From positions 186,001-250,000 of the forward strand of contig JAFAPC010000134.1 of assembly GCA_019247305.1 (NCBI GenBank): 64,000 nt of DNA. The letters are read 5' to 3'. This document shows, piece by piece, positions 45,409 through 54,349 of the stretch. The translations under genes were made by a program, and so were the position numbers. The stretch is from Pseudonocardiales bacterium (lineage in GTDB: Bacteria > Actinomycetota > Actinomycetes > Mycobacteriales > Pseudonocardiaceae). Position 1 is the first letter of the stretch. Every line of letters begins with the position of its first letter. The notes beneath the pieces are model-generated. The model ran no database searches and was not told where the DNA came from. It saw nothing but the letters and a program-made list of their open reading frames with translations.

Positions 45409-47736
45409 ATGAATAACCTTGCCGGATCCCACATCCTGCTCACCGGCGCCACGGGGTTTCTGGGCCAGGCCACGTTGGAGCGGCTGCTGGCCAGCTACCC
45501 GGACACCCACGTCTCGGTGCTGATCCGGCCCCGAGGTGAGCGCGGCGGCCCTGAGCGGCTGAGCGCCTTACTCCGCAAGAACGTGTTCCGTCCGCTGCGG
45601 GAGCGCCTTGGCGGGGACGAACTGGCGCGCATGGTGCGCCAGCGGGTCACCGTCATCGAAGGCGACCTCGGTTCGGTCGCCCTGCCCACCGACCTCGACG
45701 TCGTGATCCACGGTGCCTCGACAGTGTCCTTTGACCCCCCGGTGGATGAGGCGTTCCGCACCAACGTCTCGGGTGTCGCGACCCTGTATGCGGCACTCTC
45801 CGGCGCACCGCACGTGGTGCACGTGTCCACCGCCTACGTTGCGGGCACCCGCAAGGGTGTGGTCGCTGAGACAGCACTGGACCACAACGTGGACTGGCGG
45901 GTTGAGCTGGACATGGCGCTGGCGGCCCGGGCCGAGGCGGAGCGGGACTCTCGGCGCCCCGAGATCCTGCGCCGCGCGCTGGCGCAAGCGGAGGCGGCGC
46001 ACGCCAAAGCCGGACCGCAGTCCACCGCCGCTGACGCCGAACGGTTACGCACCGAGTGGGTCACCCGCCGGCTGGTGGACTATGGTCGCACCCGAGCCCA
46101 GAGCCTGGGCTGGCCGGACGTTTACACGCTGACCAAGGCGCTCGGTGAGCGGGTCGCCGAACAGTGCTGGGCGCACAGCGGCCGACCGCTGTCGGTCATC
46201 CGGCCCGCCATCGTGGAGAGCGCGCTGCGCCACCCCTACCCCGGGTGGATCGACGGTTTCAAGATGGCCGACCCATTGATCATCGCCTATGGCCGAGGGG
46301 TGCTGCGTGAATTCCCCGGATTGCCCGATTCGGTCCTGGACGTGATCCCGGTCGATCTGGTGATCAACGCTATCCTCGCCGCGGCGGCCCGGCCGCCCGG
46401 CACCGAGCCGGCGTACCTACACGTCAGCTCCGGGGCCAGCAACCCGTTGACCTTCCGAAACATGTACCTGCTGTGCCGGGAGTATTTCGAGCGCCACCCC
46501 ATGCCCGACGGTGAGCGCGGCCACATCACGCCACCGGTCTGGCGGTTCCCCGGCAGCCAGCAGGTGGAGCTGACGCTGCGCGCTGGGGAACAAGCCGCCG
46601 CGCTCGCGGAGCGGATCCTGCTGCGCTGGCCAGCCTCGAAGCGGTCCCAGGACTGGCTGACCAGCTTAAGCCGCCAGCAGCAGGACTTAGGGCAACTGCG
46701 GGAATACGCTGACCTCTACGGCGTCTACACCCGCGCCGAAGTGATCTACGATGACACTCGGCTGCGCGAGCTGCACGCCGCGTTGCCCGCCCAGCGAGCC
46801 ACCGAGCACGGCTTCGACCCCACCGTCATCGACTGGCGGGCCTACCTGCAGGACGTGCACTGCCCGTCGATCACGGCCACGGTCCGCCGAGCCGGGCAAC
46901 AGCGGGCACAGTCCACCGCTGGCCGTCGCGGATCTTCCTCGCCGTCTCCACCGATATCAGCACTGTCCCTGCCTGAGCGCACCGACGTGGTCGCCGTATT
47001 CGACCTGGAGGGCACCATCGTGCACTCCAACGTCGTCGAGTCCTACCTGTGGGCCCGGTTGGCGACGACGCCCCGCTCCGGCTGGCTCGGCGAGTTGGCC
47101 GACCTGGCCCGCTGCACCCCCCGGTACCTCTACGCCGAGCGCCGGGACCGCGGTGAACTGTTGCGCGCCTTCCTGCGCCGCTACGCCGGCGCGCGGGTCG
47201 AGGAGCTGCGGGCGCTGGTCACCGAGGTGCTCGGCGACGCGCTGCTGCACCGGGTGATGCCCGAAGCCACCCGGCAGATCCGTCGGCACCGCGCCGCCGG
47301 GCACCGAACCGTCCTCATCACCGGCGCCGTAGACCTGCATGTGGAGCCGTTGTCCGTGCTGTTCGACGAGGTGGTGGCCAGCCGGATGCACGAGAAAGAC
47401 GGCGTGCTGACTGGGTTTCTCGACGCCCCACCGCTGGTCGACGAGGCGCGCGCGGCGTGGCTGCGGCAGTACGCTCACGCCCACGGCCTGCGCCTGGATC
47501 GCTCCTACGCCTACGCGGACAGCTATTCCGACCGTCCGCTGTTGGAGGCCGTGGGGCACCCCCACGCGGTCAACCCGGACTCTGCGCTCTTCCGGCACGC
47601 CCAGCGCCACCGGTGGGTGGTGCACCGCTGGGGTGAGCACACCGGCGGGCTGCTCGAGGTGCTGTTTGACGTCACCCGAGCCGACGCCACGGTTGAGCTC
47701 CGGTCAGAAGCCCGTCGGCACGGAGGACTGCGATGA
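45409..47736 (+). CDS. Fatty acyl-CoA reductase (SDR) fused to a HAD-IB-like domain
   Basis: About 775 residues in two parts. The first is an extended SDR reductase: ILLTGATGFLGQATLERLL near 10-28, VIHGASTVSFDPP, HVSTAYVAG, DVYTLTKALGE (Tyr and Lys) and VIRPAIVESALRHP. This fits enzymes that reduce acyl-CoA to alcohol. After a linker near 500-520 a HAD domain starts with VFDLEGTIVHS; the nucleophile Asp532 is kept, but the second acid is Glu534 instead of Asp. VLITGAVDLHVEPL and YAYADSYSDRPLLEAVG follow. The ATG at 45409 is preferred over 45385. It overlaps the next gene (ATGA). Confidence 0.85.
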   Translation: MNNLAGSHILLTGATGFLGQATLERLLASYPDTHVSVLIRPRGERGGPERLSALLRKNVFRPLRERLGGDELARMVRQRVTVIEGDLGSVALPTDLDVVIHGASTVSFDPPVDEAFRTNVSGVATLYAALSGAPHVVHVSTAYVAGTRKGVVAETALDHNVDWRVELDMALAARAEAERDSRRPEILRRALAQAEAAHAKAGPQSTAADAERLRTEWVTRRLVDYGRTRAQSLGWPDVYTLTKALGERVAEQCWAHSGRPLSVIRPAIVESALRHPYPGWIDGFKMADPLIIAYGRGVLREFPGLPDSVLDVIPVDLVINAILAAAARPPGTEPAYLHVSSGASNPLTFRNMYLLCREYFERHPMPDGERGHITPPVWRFPGSQQVELTLRAGEQAAALAERILLRWPASKRSQDWLTSLSRQQQDLGQLREYADLYGVYTRAEVIYDDTRLRELHAALPAQRATEHGFDPTVIDWRAYLQDVHCPSITATVRRAGQQRAQSTAGRRGSSSPSPPISALSLPERTDVVAVFDLEGTIVHSNVVESYLWARLATTPRSGWLGELADLARCTPRYLYAERRDRGELLRAFLRRYAGARVEELRALVTEVLGDALLHRVMPEATRQIRRHRAAGHRTVLITGAVDLHVEPLSVLFDEVVASRMHEKDGVLTGFLDAPPLVDEARAAWLRQYAHAHGLRLDRSYAYADSYSDRPLLEAVGHPHAVNPDSALFRHAQRHRWVVHRWGEHTGGLLEVLFDVTRADATVELRSEARRHGGLR

Positions 47737-48974
47737 GCCTGGCGCTGCAGTATCACCGCTCCGCTGGGCGCTACTTCGCCGCCCGCGCGCTCAGCGGCAC
47801 CCGTGCTGGTGGACGGCTAGCGGGTGCGCTGGCCAGCAATGTGGCGCCACTGCGGCTGGTCGAGCAAACCGATCCCGTCCCGGCCGACGAGCGCTGGGTT
47901 CGGATCGAGCCGGTGCTGTCGGGGATCTGCGGCTCCGATCTCAGTCTGCTCACCGGCCGGTCCTCGCCCTACCTGGGGCCGTTGACCTCGATGCCCTTCG
48001 TTCCCGGCCACGAGGTGCTCGGGCGCACCCTCGATGAGCTGCCCGGGTTGCCGCAGGGCAGCCGGGTCGTGATCGACCCGGTACTGCGGTGCGCGGTGCG
48101 CGGCCTGCCGGCCTGCCCGGCGTGCCTCGCCGGGCACACCAGCCGCTGTGACCACATCACCGGCGGAGCGCTGGCTGCTGGCCTGCAGACCGGCTTCTGT
48201 GCCGACACCGGCGGCGGCTGGAGCCAGCGCATGATCGCGCATGCCAGCCAGCTGCATCTGGTGCCCGACTCGCTGCCCGACGAGATCGCGGTACTGGCGG
48301 AGCCGTTGGCCTGCGCGGTCCACGCGGCGCGCCGGGTACCGATCAGTCCAGGCGCGTCGGTGCTCGTGATCGGCGCGGGCACGGTAGGGCTGCTGACCCT
48401 GCTCGCGCTGCGCAAGCTCACCGCAGCCGGCGAAGTGTGCATGATCGCTAAACACGCCCACCAGGCCGAGCGGGCCCGCCAGTTAGGTGCCACCCAGGTC
48501 ATCAGCACCGAGGGCACCGCTAGAACGCTGCGCCGCAGCACCGGAGCGCTGCTGGTCGAGCCCGAGCTGGGCGAAGATTACCTGCTCGGGGGGATGGACC
48601 TGGCTTTCGAGTGCACCGGTGGGGCGGCGGGCCTGAACACCGCGCTGCGGTCGCTGCGGGCCGGCGGCACAGTGGTCGCCTCGGGGATGCCCTCAGGTGG
48701 GGTGGACCTCACTCCGCTGTGGTACCGCGAGCTGCTCCTGGTCGGGGCGTATGCCTCCGCGGTCGGCGCCTCAGCAATCGATACGTCGGCGATAGCCGAC
48801 GAGCCCGCTCAGGGTGATTTCCCCGAAGCCATCGCGCTGGCGAGCGCGGCGCCGCTGGATGGCTATGTTGATGCGACATACCCGCTGGAACGCTGGCGTG
48901 CCGCGCTTGATCACGCAGCTTCAGCCGGCCGGCTAGGCACCATCAAGGTCGTCTTCGCCCCCGGCCGGGGTTAA
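47733..48974 (+). CDS. Zinc-binding medium-chain alcohol dehydrogenase
   Basis: The 413-residue protein has the catalytic zinc site (GICGSDLS and PGHEVLG), the structural zinc loop (CPACLAGHTSRC) and the nucleotide-binding VLVIGAGTVGLLTLLAL near 210-226. It oxidises or reduces an alcohol/aldehyde pair with NAD(P). Placed right after the acyl reductase, it may convert fatty alcohol and aldehyde. It overlaps the reductase stop (ATGA) and is 45 bp from the LarA homologue. Confidence 0.88.
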   Translation: MSLALQYHRSAGRYFAARALSGTRAGGRLAGALASNVAPLRLVEQTDPVPADERWVRIEPVLSGICGSDLSLLTGRSSPYLGPLTSMPFVPGHEVLGRTLDELPGLPQGSRVVIDPVLRCAVRGLPACPACLAGHTSRCDHITGGALAAGLQTGFCADTGGGWSQRMIAHASQLHLVPDSLPDEIAVLAEPLACAVHAARRVPISPGASVLVIGAGTVGLLTLLALRKLTAAGEVCMIAKHAHQAERARQLGATQVISTEGTARTLRRSTGALLVEPELGEDYLLGGMDLAFECTGGAAGLNTALRSLRAGGTVVASGMPSGGVDLTPLWYRELLLVGAYASAVGASAIDTSAIADEPAQGDFPEAIALASAAPLDGYVDATYPLERWRAALDHAASAGRLGTIKVVFAPGRG

Positions 48975-49019
48975 GGGCGACCAGCAAGCGAACCGCCGAG
49001 AGTAGGGGCAGGAGAGAGC

Positions 49020-50594
49020 GTGGGCAGACCAGGTTTCGTGCTCGACGTTGACGAACGGACTCCCCCGCTGCTGATGCACGAGGGTGAGGGGTTCCGGTTG
49101 GAGCGTCTGCCGCTGGGCAGCCGGGTGATCTACCCGCCGGAATCGTTACCGGGCATCGTCGACCTTGAGGGCGCGATCCAGCACGCCCTGATGCATCCCC
49201 AGGGCAGCGACCCACTGCCACAGCTGCTCCGTCGCGGAATGCGGTTGACCATCGTGTTCGACGATCTGTCCTTGCCGCTGCCGCCGATGCGCACCCCGGA
49301 CGTCCGGCAGCGAGTGATCGAGCAGGTGCTGGAGCTGGCCGCCGCCGCTGGGGTAGACGACGTCGAGCTCATTGCGGCCAACTCACTGCACCGGCGGATG
49401 ACCCCGGCGGAGCTCAAACGCACGGTCGGCGAGCGGGTGTTCCGCGCCTTTCACCCCGACCACCTGCGCAACCACGATGCCGAGGACCCCACCAATCTCC
49501 TGCACCTGGGCACCACGGCGCACGGCGAGGACGTGGAGATCAACCGTCGAGCCGCGGAAAGTGACCTGATCGTCTACGTCAACATCACGCTCACCGCGAT
49601 GAACGGCGGCTCAAAGTCGGTATCCGTCGGGTTGGCCAGCTACGCCAGCCTGCGCCACCACCACAATGTGCATACGCTGCGGCATTCGCGCTCGTTCAAC
49701 GATCCCCCCCACTCAGCGATGCACCATTCCTACGACCGGATGGCCGACGTGATCGGCGGGCAGGTGCCGGTCTTCACCATCGAGACAACGCTGAACAACG
49801 CGCCGTTCCCGTCCGCACTACGCTTCCTCACCCGCCGCGAGTGGGAGTGGAACCTCACCGACCAAGCCAGCTACCTGGCCGTCAAGCGGAGCAACGACCT
49901 GGCCAGCGCCAAGCTGCGGCGGCAGATCTGGCAGGCCACCGAGGCGCCATATGGCGTCACCGGGGTGCACGCGGGCGCCCCGAGCCAGGTGCACCCGCAC
50001 ACCCTGGCCGCGCTGCACCGCCAGCAGCTCACCGAGGTGCACGGGCAGGCCGATGTGGCGATTTTCGGCTTGCCCTACATTTGCCCGTACAATGTGAACT
50101 CAATCATGAATCCGATCCTGGTGATGTCGCTGGGCCTGGGCTATTTCTTCAACCTGTACCGAGGTAAGCCGATCGTGCGCCAGGGCGGGGTGGCGATCTT
50201 CTACCATCCGATGCGGCCCGAGTTCCACCCGGTGCACCACCCGAGCTACATCGATTTCTACGAACTGCTGGCCGAGACCACCGACCCGGTGATGCTGGAG
50301 ACCAAGTACGAAAAGCAGTTCGCCACCGATCCCTGGTACATCCACCTGTACCGAACCAGCTACGCCTATCACGGTGTGCACCCGTTCTACATGTGGTACT
50401 GGGGTGCGCACGCGATGCAACACCTCAATGATGTGATCTTCGTCGGGGGGCACCGGCCGACCACCGCTCGGCTGGGCTTCCGGGCCGCATCCACCCTGGC
50501 CGACGCGTTGGAGCTGGCGTCGGACACCGTGGGTCGCGATCCGCAGATCAGCTACTTGCACGCCCCGCCGCTGGTGCTGGCGGACGTGCGATGA
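49020..50594 (+). CDS. LarA-family (DUF2088) nickel-pincer enzyme, substrate unknown
   Basis: The 524-residue protein belongs to the lactate racemase family. It has VFDDLSLPLPPMRTP near 79-93, NSLHRRMT with His124, and the pincer-binding lysine region GGSKSVSVGLASYASLRHHHN with Lys199 and His213-215. In LarA the matching Lys is joined to the cofactor and the His residues bind or help nickel catalysis. The protein is about 100 residues longer than LarA (about 425), with extra C-terminal sequence (YGVHP, HAMQHLNDVIFVGG). Because the genes around it act on lipids, a lactate substrate is unlikely. The GTG start follows AGGAGAGAG. It overlaps the next gene (ATGA). Confidence 0.88.
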   Translation: MGRPGFVLDVDERTPPLLMHEGEGFRLERLPLGSRVIYPPESLPGIVDLEGAIQHALMHPQGSDPLPQLLRRGMRLTIVFDDLSLPLPPMRTPDVRQRVIEQVLELAAAAGVDDVELIAANSLHRRMTPAELKRTVGERVFRAFHPDHLRNHDAEDPTNLLHLGTTAHGEDVEINRRAAESDLIVYVNITLTAMNGGSKSVSVGLASYASLRHHHNVHTLRHSRSFNDPPHSAMHHSYDRMADVIGGQVPVFTIETTLNNAPFPSALRFLTRREWEWNLTDQASYLAVKRSNDLASAKLRRQIWQATEAPYGVTGVHAGAPSQVHPHTLAALHRQQLTEVHGQADVAIFGLPYICPYNVNSIMNPILVMSLGLGYFFNLYRGKPIVRQGGVAIFYHPMRPEFHPVHHPSYIDFYELLAETTDPVMLETKYEKQFATDPWYIHLYRTSYAYHGVHPFYMWYWGAHAMQHLNDVIFVGGHRPTTARLGFRAASTLADALELASDTVGRDPQISYLHAPPLVLADVR

Positions 50595-51550
50595 GCAGTC
50601 TGCGCGCCGAGCTACGGCTGCTACGGCACGGCCGGGACTGGCGGGGCCGGGCCCGCGTGCCGCGCTCAGCGCAGCGCTGGGAACTGCCGGAGAACGGGGA
50701 CGATTTCCCCACCGCGTGGGCCCGAACCGCCCCCGCGCGGGCACTGCGCACGGCCCTGCAGCAGGGCGTGCTCAAGCCGGTGGTCTGGAGCCAGACCCGG
50801 CCGGTGGTGCACGGCCGGGAATACCTGGAGGGCGTCCGCGGTCCGGCGATTTTCATCGCCAATCACTCCAGCCACCTGGACACCCCGGTGCTCCTGGGTG
50901 CCCTCCCCCGACGGATCACCGAGAAGCTCGCGGTCGGGGCCGCCGCCGACTACTTCTTCGACTCCCGGGCCACCGCTGCGGCCACCACCCTGCTGTTCAA
51001 CGCGTTTCCGGTGGATCGGCGCGGATCGCGACGAGGCCGCAGCCTGGCCGCCGAGCTGGTCGAGGACGGCTGGAGCGTGCTGCTCTACCCCGAGGGCAGC
51101 CGCACCGTGGACGGCTGGCTCAGCGCGTTCAAGCTTGGTGCCGCGCAACTGTGCGCGATGAAGGGGGTGCCGGCGGTGCCGATCGCGCTGCGCGGCACGT
51201 TCGCCGCGATGCCACGTGGCCGGCGCTGGCCGTACCCTGGACGGCCCCGGGTCACCGTCCGGATTGGGCGACCGCTGCGGATCGAAGCGAACGAGACGGT
51301 GCCGGAGTTCCGCACTCGGCTGGTGCGCGCGGTAGCCACGCTCTGGGCCGAAGACGACCTGGGCTGGTATCGTGCCCTGCGGGCAGCAGCCGACGACACC
51401 CTGGCCCTACCCACCGGTTCGCGCCGAGCGCTACCCACCACCGCCTCCGGTCAGCCCGCGCACGACCACGACATGGCCCCGTGGCGCCGAGTCTGGGAGT
51501 CCACCCGCCCCCCCGCCAATGACGGCCCCCACCCAGTCTGGCCAGACTGA
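50591..51550 (+). CDS. PlsC-like 1-acylglycerol-phosphate acyltransferase
   Basis: The 319-residue protein has the acyltransferase motifs NHSSHLDTPVLLGALP (H-x4-D), YPEGSRTVDGW (E-G-x-R) and VPAVPIALRG. It should transfer an acyl chain to a glycerol or other alcohol acceptor at the membrane. Its position at the end of the operon with acyl reductase, dehydrogenase and LarA homologue points to one lipid pathway. The ATG overlaps the LarA-like stop. Confidence 0.88.
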   Translation: MSSLRAELRLLRHGRDWRGRARVPRSAQRWELPENGDDFPTAWARTAPARALRTALQQGVLKPVVWSQTRPVVHGREYLEGVRGPAIFIANHSSHLDTPVLLGALPRRITEKLAVGAAADYFFDSRATAAATTLLFNAFPVDRRGSRRGRSLAAELVEDGWSVLLYPEGSRTVDGWLSAFKLGAAQLCAMKGVPAVPIALRGTFAAMPRGRRWPYPGRPRVTVRIGRPLRIEANETVPEFRTRLVRAVATLWAEDDLGWYRALRAAADDTLALPTGSRRALPTTASGQPAHDHDMAPWRRVWESTRPPANDGPHPVWPD

Positions 51551-51576
51551 CCGCGGGGCGTGCTTGCCCGGAGGCC

Positions 51577-51610
51577 CCGAATCACAGATTCACCCGAATC
51601 ACAGATTCAC
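51577..51610. repeat. Two tandem copies of a 17-bp unit with a palindromic core
   Basis: CCGAATCACAGATTCAC occurs twice in a row. Each copy holds the palindrome GAATC-ACA-GATTC. It lies between plsC and the DoxX gene, so it may be an operator for DoxX and the multicopper oxidase. Confidence 0.85.
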
Positions 51611-51739
51611 GGGATGACTAGCTCCTCCGGCCTAGCACATCGTGACTAGTGAATGATGAGCGATCAGAACGACCGGCGAAGTGCCCGGCGAAGTGCTCTG
51701 TCAGATGGCCAAGCTACACACTTCTTGGAGGCGAGTGGC

Positions 51740-52155
51740 ATGATCGACGATCTCAAGGCGGACGAGTCGCCGTCCCGCAGCACGAGCCGTGGCCTCAACG
51801 TCACCCTCTGGGTGCTCCAGGGCGTCTTGGCCTTGGTCTTTGCCCTGAGCGCCGTGATGAAGTTCACTGCGGCACCTCAGGCTGTAGAGGTCTTCGAGGC
51901 GATGGGCACCGCTAGTTGGCTGCCGTACGTCATCGGCCTACTCGAGGTAGTCGGCGCGATCGCTCTGCTGATTCCCCGACTGTCCGGCCTGGCTGCGGTG
52001 CATTTGCCACTCTCATGATCGGTGCGGTGTTGACGCACCTCATCTGGGGCGGATCCGTGGTTCTCGAGATCGTGCTGCTCATCCTGTCTGCGGTCGTTGC
52101 CTACGGCCGGCGTGCAAGCATGTCAGATCTTCTCATCTACCGTGGCCAGCGTTGA
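51740..52155 (+). pseudogene. DoxX-family membrane protein, single frameshift
   Basis: The frame begins MIDDLKADESPS and has membrane segments VLQGVLALVFALSAVMKF and YVIGLLEVVGAIALLIPRLSGLAA. It then stops after HLPLS. The family pattern continues one frame away as AFATLMIGAVLTHLIWGGSVVLEIVLLILSAVVAYGRR to 52155. Adding one base near 51998 (in GCGGTGCA) repairs it. The start has GGAGG ten bases upstream. DoxX proteins are small quinone-interacting or redox membrane proteins. It may be a true mutation or a sequencing error. Confidence 0.8.
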
Positions 52156-52220
52156 CCTGCTGTATCGTGGTGCTGGCTCCCTAAGCCTGAAGAGACGTAA
52201 ACAAAAACAAAGGGACAGAG

Positions 52221-54119
52221 ATGACCGAAACTACTCGACTGACCGTACCGGCCCCGAGCCCACCGACCATCGGTCCACAGGCAGGAACCGGTTTGACTAA
52301 GTTCCTCGACCCTGTGCGTATACCGCCGGTGTTACGTCCAGGTCCTGGTCAGCATCCTCACCACATGACGATCGAGCTGCGGGCGACGAAGGTTTCACTG
52401 CACTCGGAACTGCCACCGACCACGTTGTGGACCTATGCCGGGCACTCCCCCGGACCCACCATTGAGGTTCGCCGGGGCCAGCCGGTGCACGTCACCTGGA
52501 GAAATGAGATCTCCGGCCGGTATCCGCTCGTCGCCGTCGAGGTGGAGGCTCCCGGACCTCCTGGCCCGGAGGGCCCTTTCCCGCAGGTGGGGAACACTCC
52601 TGGCCGTGACGGCGCGCAGCCGAACCAGGACATCGCGAATCTGCCCCCGTGGACGGTGGTGCACCTCCACGGCGCACGGACCGACGGGAGCAACGACGGG
52701 CTCCCGGAAAACGCTGTTCTCCCGGGTAGAGCGCAGGTTGCTGAGTACGCGAACGACCAGCAGGCGACGACGCTGTGGTATCACGACCACGCCATGGGCA
52801 TCACCCGCTTGAATGTCGTGAGCGGCCTGTTCGGGATGTACCTCATCCGCGATGAGGAGGAAGATAAACTTCATCTGCCCGGTGGCGAATACGAAATACC
52901 CCTGATCATCTGTGACCGTAATCTCGACACGGACCCTGCGGGCAGACTGACCGGCCAGCTGCTGTACAAGGTAGCCAACCTCAAGATCGATATACCCGGC
53001 CTGCCCGAAACCCGTTCATTGTTGCAGTTCTTCGGTCCGTATACGTCGGTGAATGGAGTCATTTGGCCGCACCTGGACGTGGCGGCCAGATGGTACCGGT
53101 TCCGGATCCTCAACGCCTCCAACGGCCGGTTCTACCGCTTGTTCCTGCTTGATGAGCACGATAACGTGCTGCCCGGCGCCATCAAGCAGATCGGTACCGA
53201 CCAGGGACTGCTTCCTGAGCCGGTATCGATCGAAGGAGAGCTGACCCTCGCTCCGGCCGAGCGCGCCGACGTCCTGATCGACTTTAGTGCTTTCCGCGGC
53301 CGGCACCTGCGTCTGGTCAATACCGGAGGCGGGGCTATCAACGTCAATCCCCCTATCGTGCCGGGTCAGACCGACCCCGGGGCAGGGCTTGTCGAGCCGG
53401 ACGTGATGCAGTTCCGGGTTAGCTCCGCGCCGGTTCACGACCGTTTCGAGCTTCCAAAGAAATTGTCCCGGTCCTTTGTCCGTCTCACGCACGACTCACT
53501 GCCACACGATCATGGCCATCGGTGGGTTGTGACTGCCCCAGGGAGCCCGGCTATCCCGCACCCTGAGCTGTGGGAGATGGCCGAGGTCGACCCAGCCACG
53601 GTGACCATCCCCAGCGATGGCATTATCCAGGTCCAGGGACCAGCGACAGGGAACAATGTGATCACCCTGCGGCGGGTGGCGAGAAGGTATGAGGATGCGT
53701 CCACCTTCTCCGTGGAACACGGCGCCTGGGAGATATGGAACTTCCTCAACATTCCCATCGGTCCCGCGCACCCGATGCACATCCATCTGGTGGGCTTCCA
53801 GGCGCTGAGCCGCCACATTTACCACACGGAGAGCTTCGATCCCCAGATCCACGGATCAAAGACGCCGATCGTCTTCGACCGCACGGGGACTCTCGATCCG
53901 AACGAGCAGGGCTGGAAAGACACGATCCGGGTCAACCCAGGTGAAATGGTCAGCGTGGCTGGCCAGTTCGTTGGCGGAACGGGCCGGTACGTCTACCACT
54001 GCCACCTCCTGGACCATGAGGACGAGGGAATGATGCGGTCCTTCGTTGTCATGCCGGGCGAGGTCATGAAGCTCACGGATGCCATGCCGCATATGACAAT
54101 GCCGGTCGCCGCGGTATAG
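52221..54119 (+). CDS. Multicopper oxidase, phenoxazinone synthase/CotA-like
   Basis: The 632-residue protein has all four copper motifs in order: HLHGAR near 150, WYHDHAMG near 190, HPMHIHLVGF near 515 and YHCHLLDHEDEGMM near 595. No signal peptide is visible, as in phenoxazinone synthase. PhsA of Streptomyces antibioticus, which couples o-aminophenols into phenoxazinone, has similar length and plan. The 3-amino-4-hydroxybenzoate genes that follow make an o-aminophenol, so this oxidase is a plausible tailoring enzyme. A bilirubin-oxidase- or CotA-like role is the alternative. Ribosome site AGGGACAGAG. Confidence 0.9.
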   Translation: MTETTRLTVPAPSPPTIGPQAGTGLTKFLDPVRIPPVLRPGPGQHPHHMTIELRATKVSLHSELPPTTLWTYAGHSPGPTIEVRRGQPVHVTWRNEISGRYPLVAVEVEAPGPPGPEGPFPQVGNTPGRDGAQPNQDIANLPPWTVVHLHGARTDGSNDGLPENAVLPGRAQVAEYANDQQATTLWYHDHAMGITRLNVVSGLFGMYLIRDEEEDKLHLPGGEYEIPLIICDRNLDTDPAGRLTGQLLYKVANLKIDIPGLPETRSLLQFFGPYTSVNGVIWPHLDVAARWYRFRILNASNGRFYRLFLLDEHDNVLPGAIKQIGTDQGLLPEPVSIEGELTLAPAERADVLIDFSAFRGRHLRLVNTGGGAINVNPPIVPGQTDPGAGLVEPDVMQFRVSSAPVHDRFELPKKLSRSFVRLTHDSLPHDHGHRWVVTAPGSPAIPHPELWEMAEVDPATVTIPSDGIIQVQGPATGNNVITLRRVARRYEDASTFSVEHGAWEIWNFLNIPIGPAHPMHIHLVGFQALSRHIYHTESFDPQIHGSKTPIVFDRTGTLDPNEQGWKDTIRVNPGEMVSVAGQFVGGTGRYVYHCHLLDHEDEGMMRSFVVMPGEVMKLTDAMPHMTMPVAAV

Positions 54120-54137
54120 GTGCCACGGAGGGTTCGC

Positions 54138-54179
54138 CGTCCCCGCACTGTCACCAATCAGGGTGACGGTGCGGGGACG
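54138..54179 (+). terminator. Strong hairpin after the multicopper oxidase
   Basis: CGTCCCCGCACTGTCACC, then AATCA, then GGGTGACGGTGCGGGGACG forms an 18-bp stem with one mismatch. It starts 19 bp after the oxidase stop. No T tract is present, which is common for actinomycete terminators. It can serve both directions. Confidence 0.8.
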
Positions 54180-54310
54180 ATCTCTGGCTCCCCGAGCAGC
54201 CGGCACGCATTGCGCCAGGTGATCTGGTGCCAGTCGGCAAAGTCACCTCGGGGAACGCCGCGGCGAGCGCGGCAAGGTCGGCGGGGCCGCATCCGGGCCG
54301 ATTGAGACAG
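54158..54310 (-). pseudogene. Remnant of an amidohydrolase C-terminus
   Basis: On the minus strand the pieces ADLAALAAAFPEV and, in another frame, ADWHQITWRNACRLLGEPEI resemble the C-terminal end of amidohydrolase-2 metal-dependent hydrolases (ITWGNACRL-type ending). A frameshift separates them, and nothing of the rest of the protein is present. The end overlaps the terminator stem. Recognition is weak. Confidence 0.35.
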
Positions 54311-54349
54311 ACTACATATCCGGGTGCCGCGTCTGCGCGGCGGCTGCGA

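Noticed and set aside
54138-54179. Riboswitch or regulatory RNA after the oxidase
   Set aside because: The structure is a single long hairpin right after the stop codon, which is best read as a terminator.
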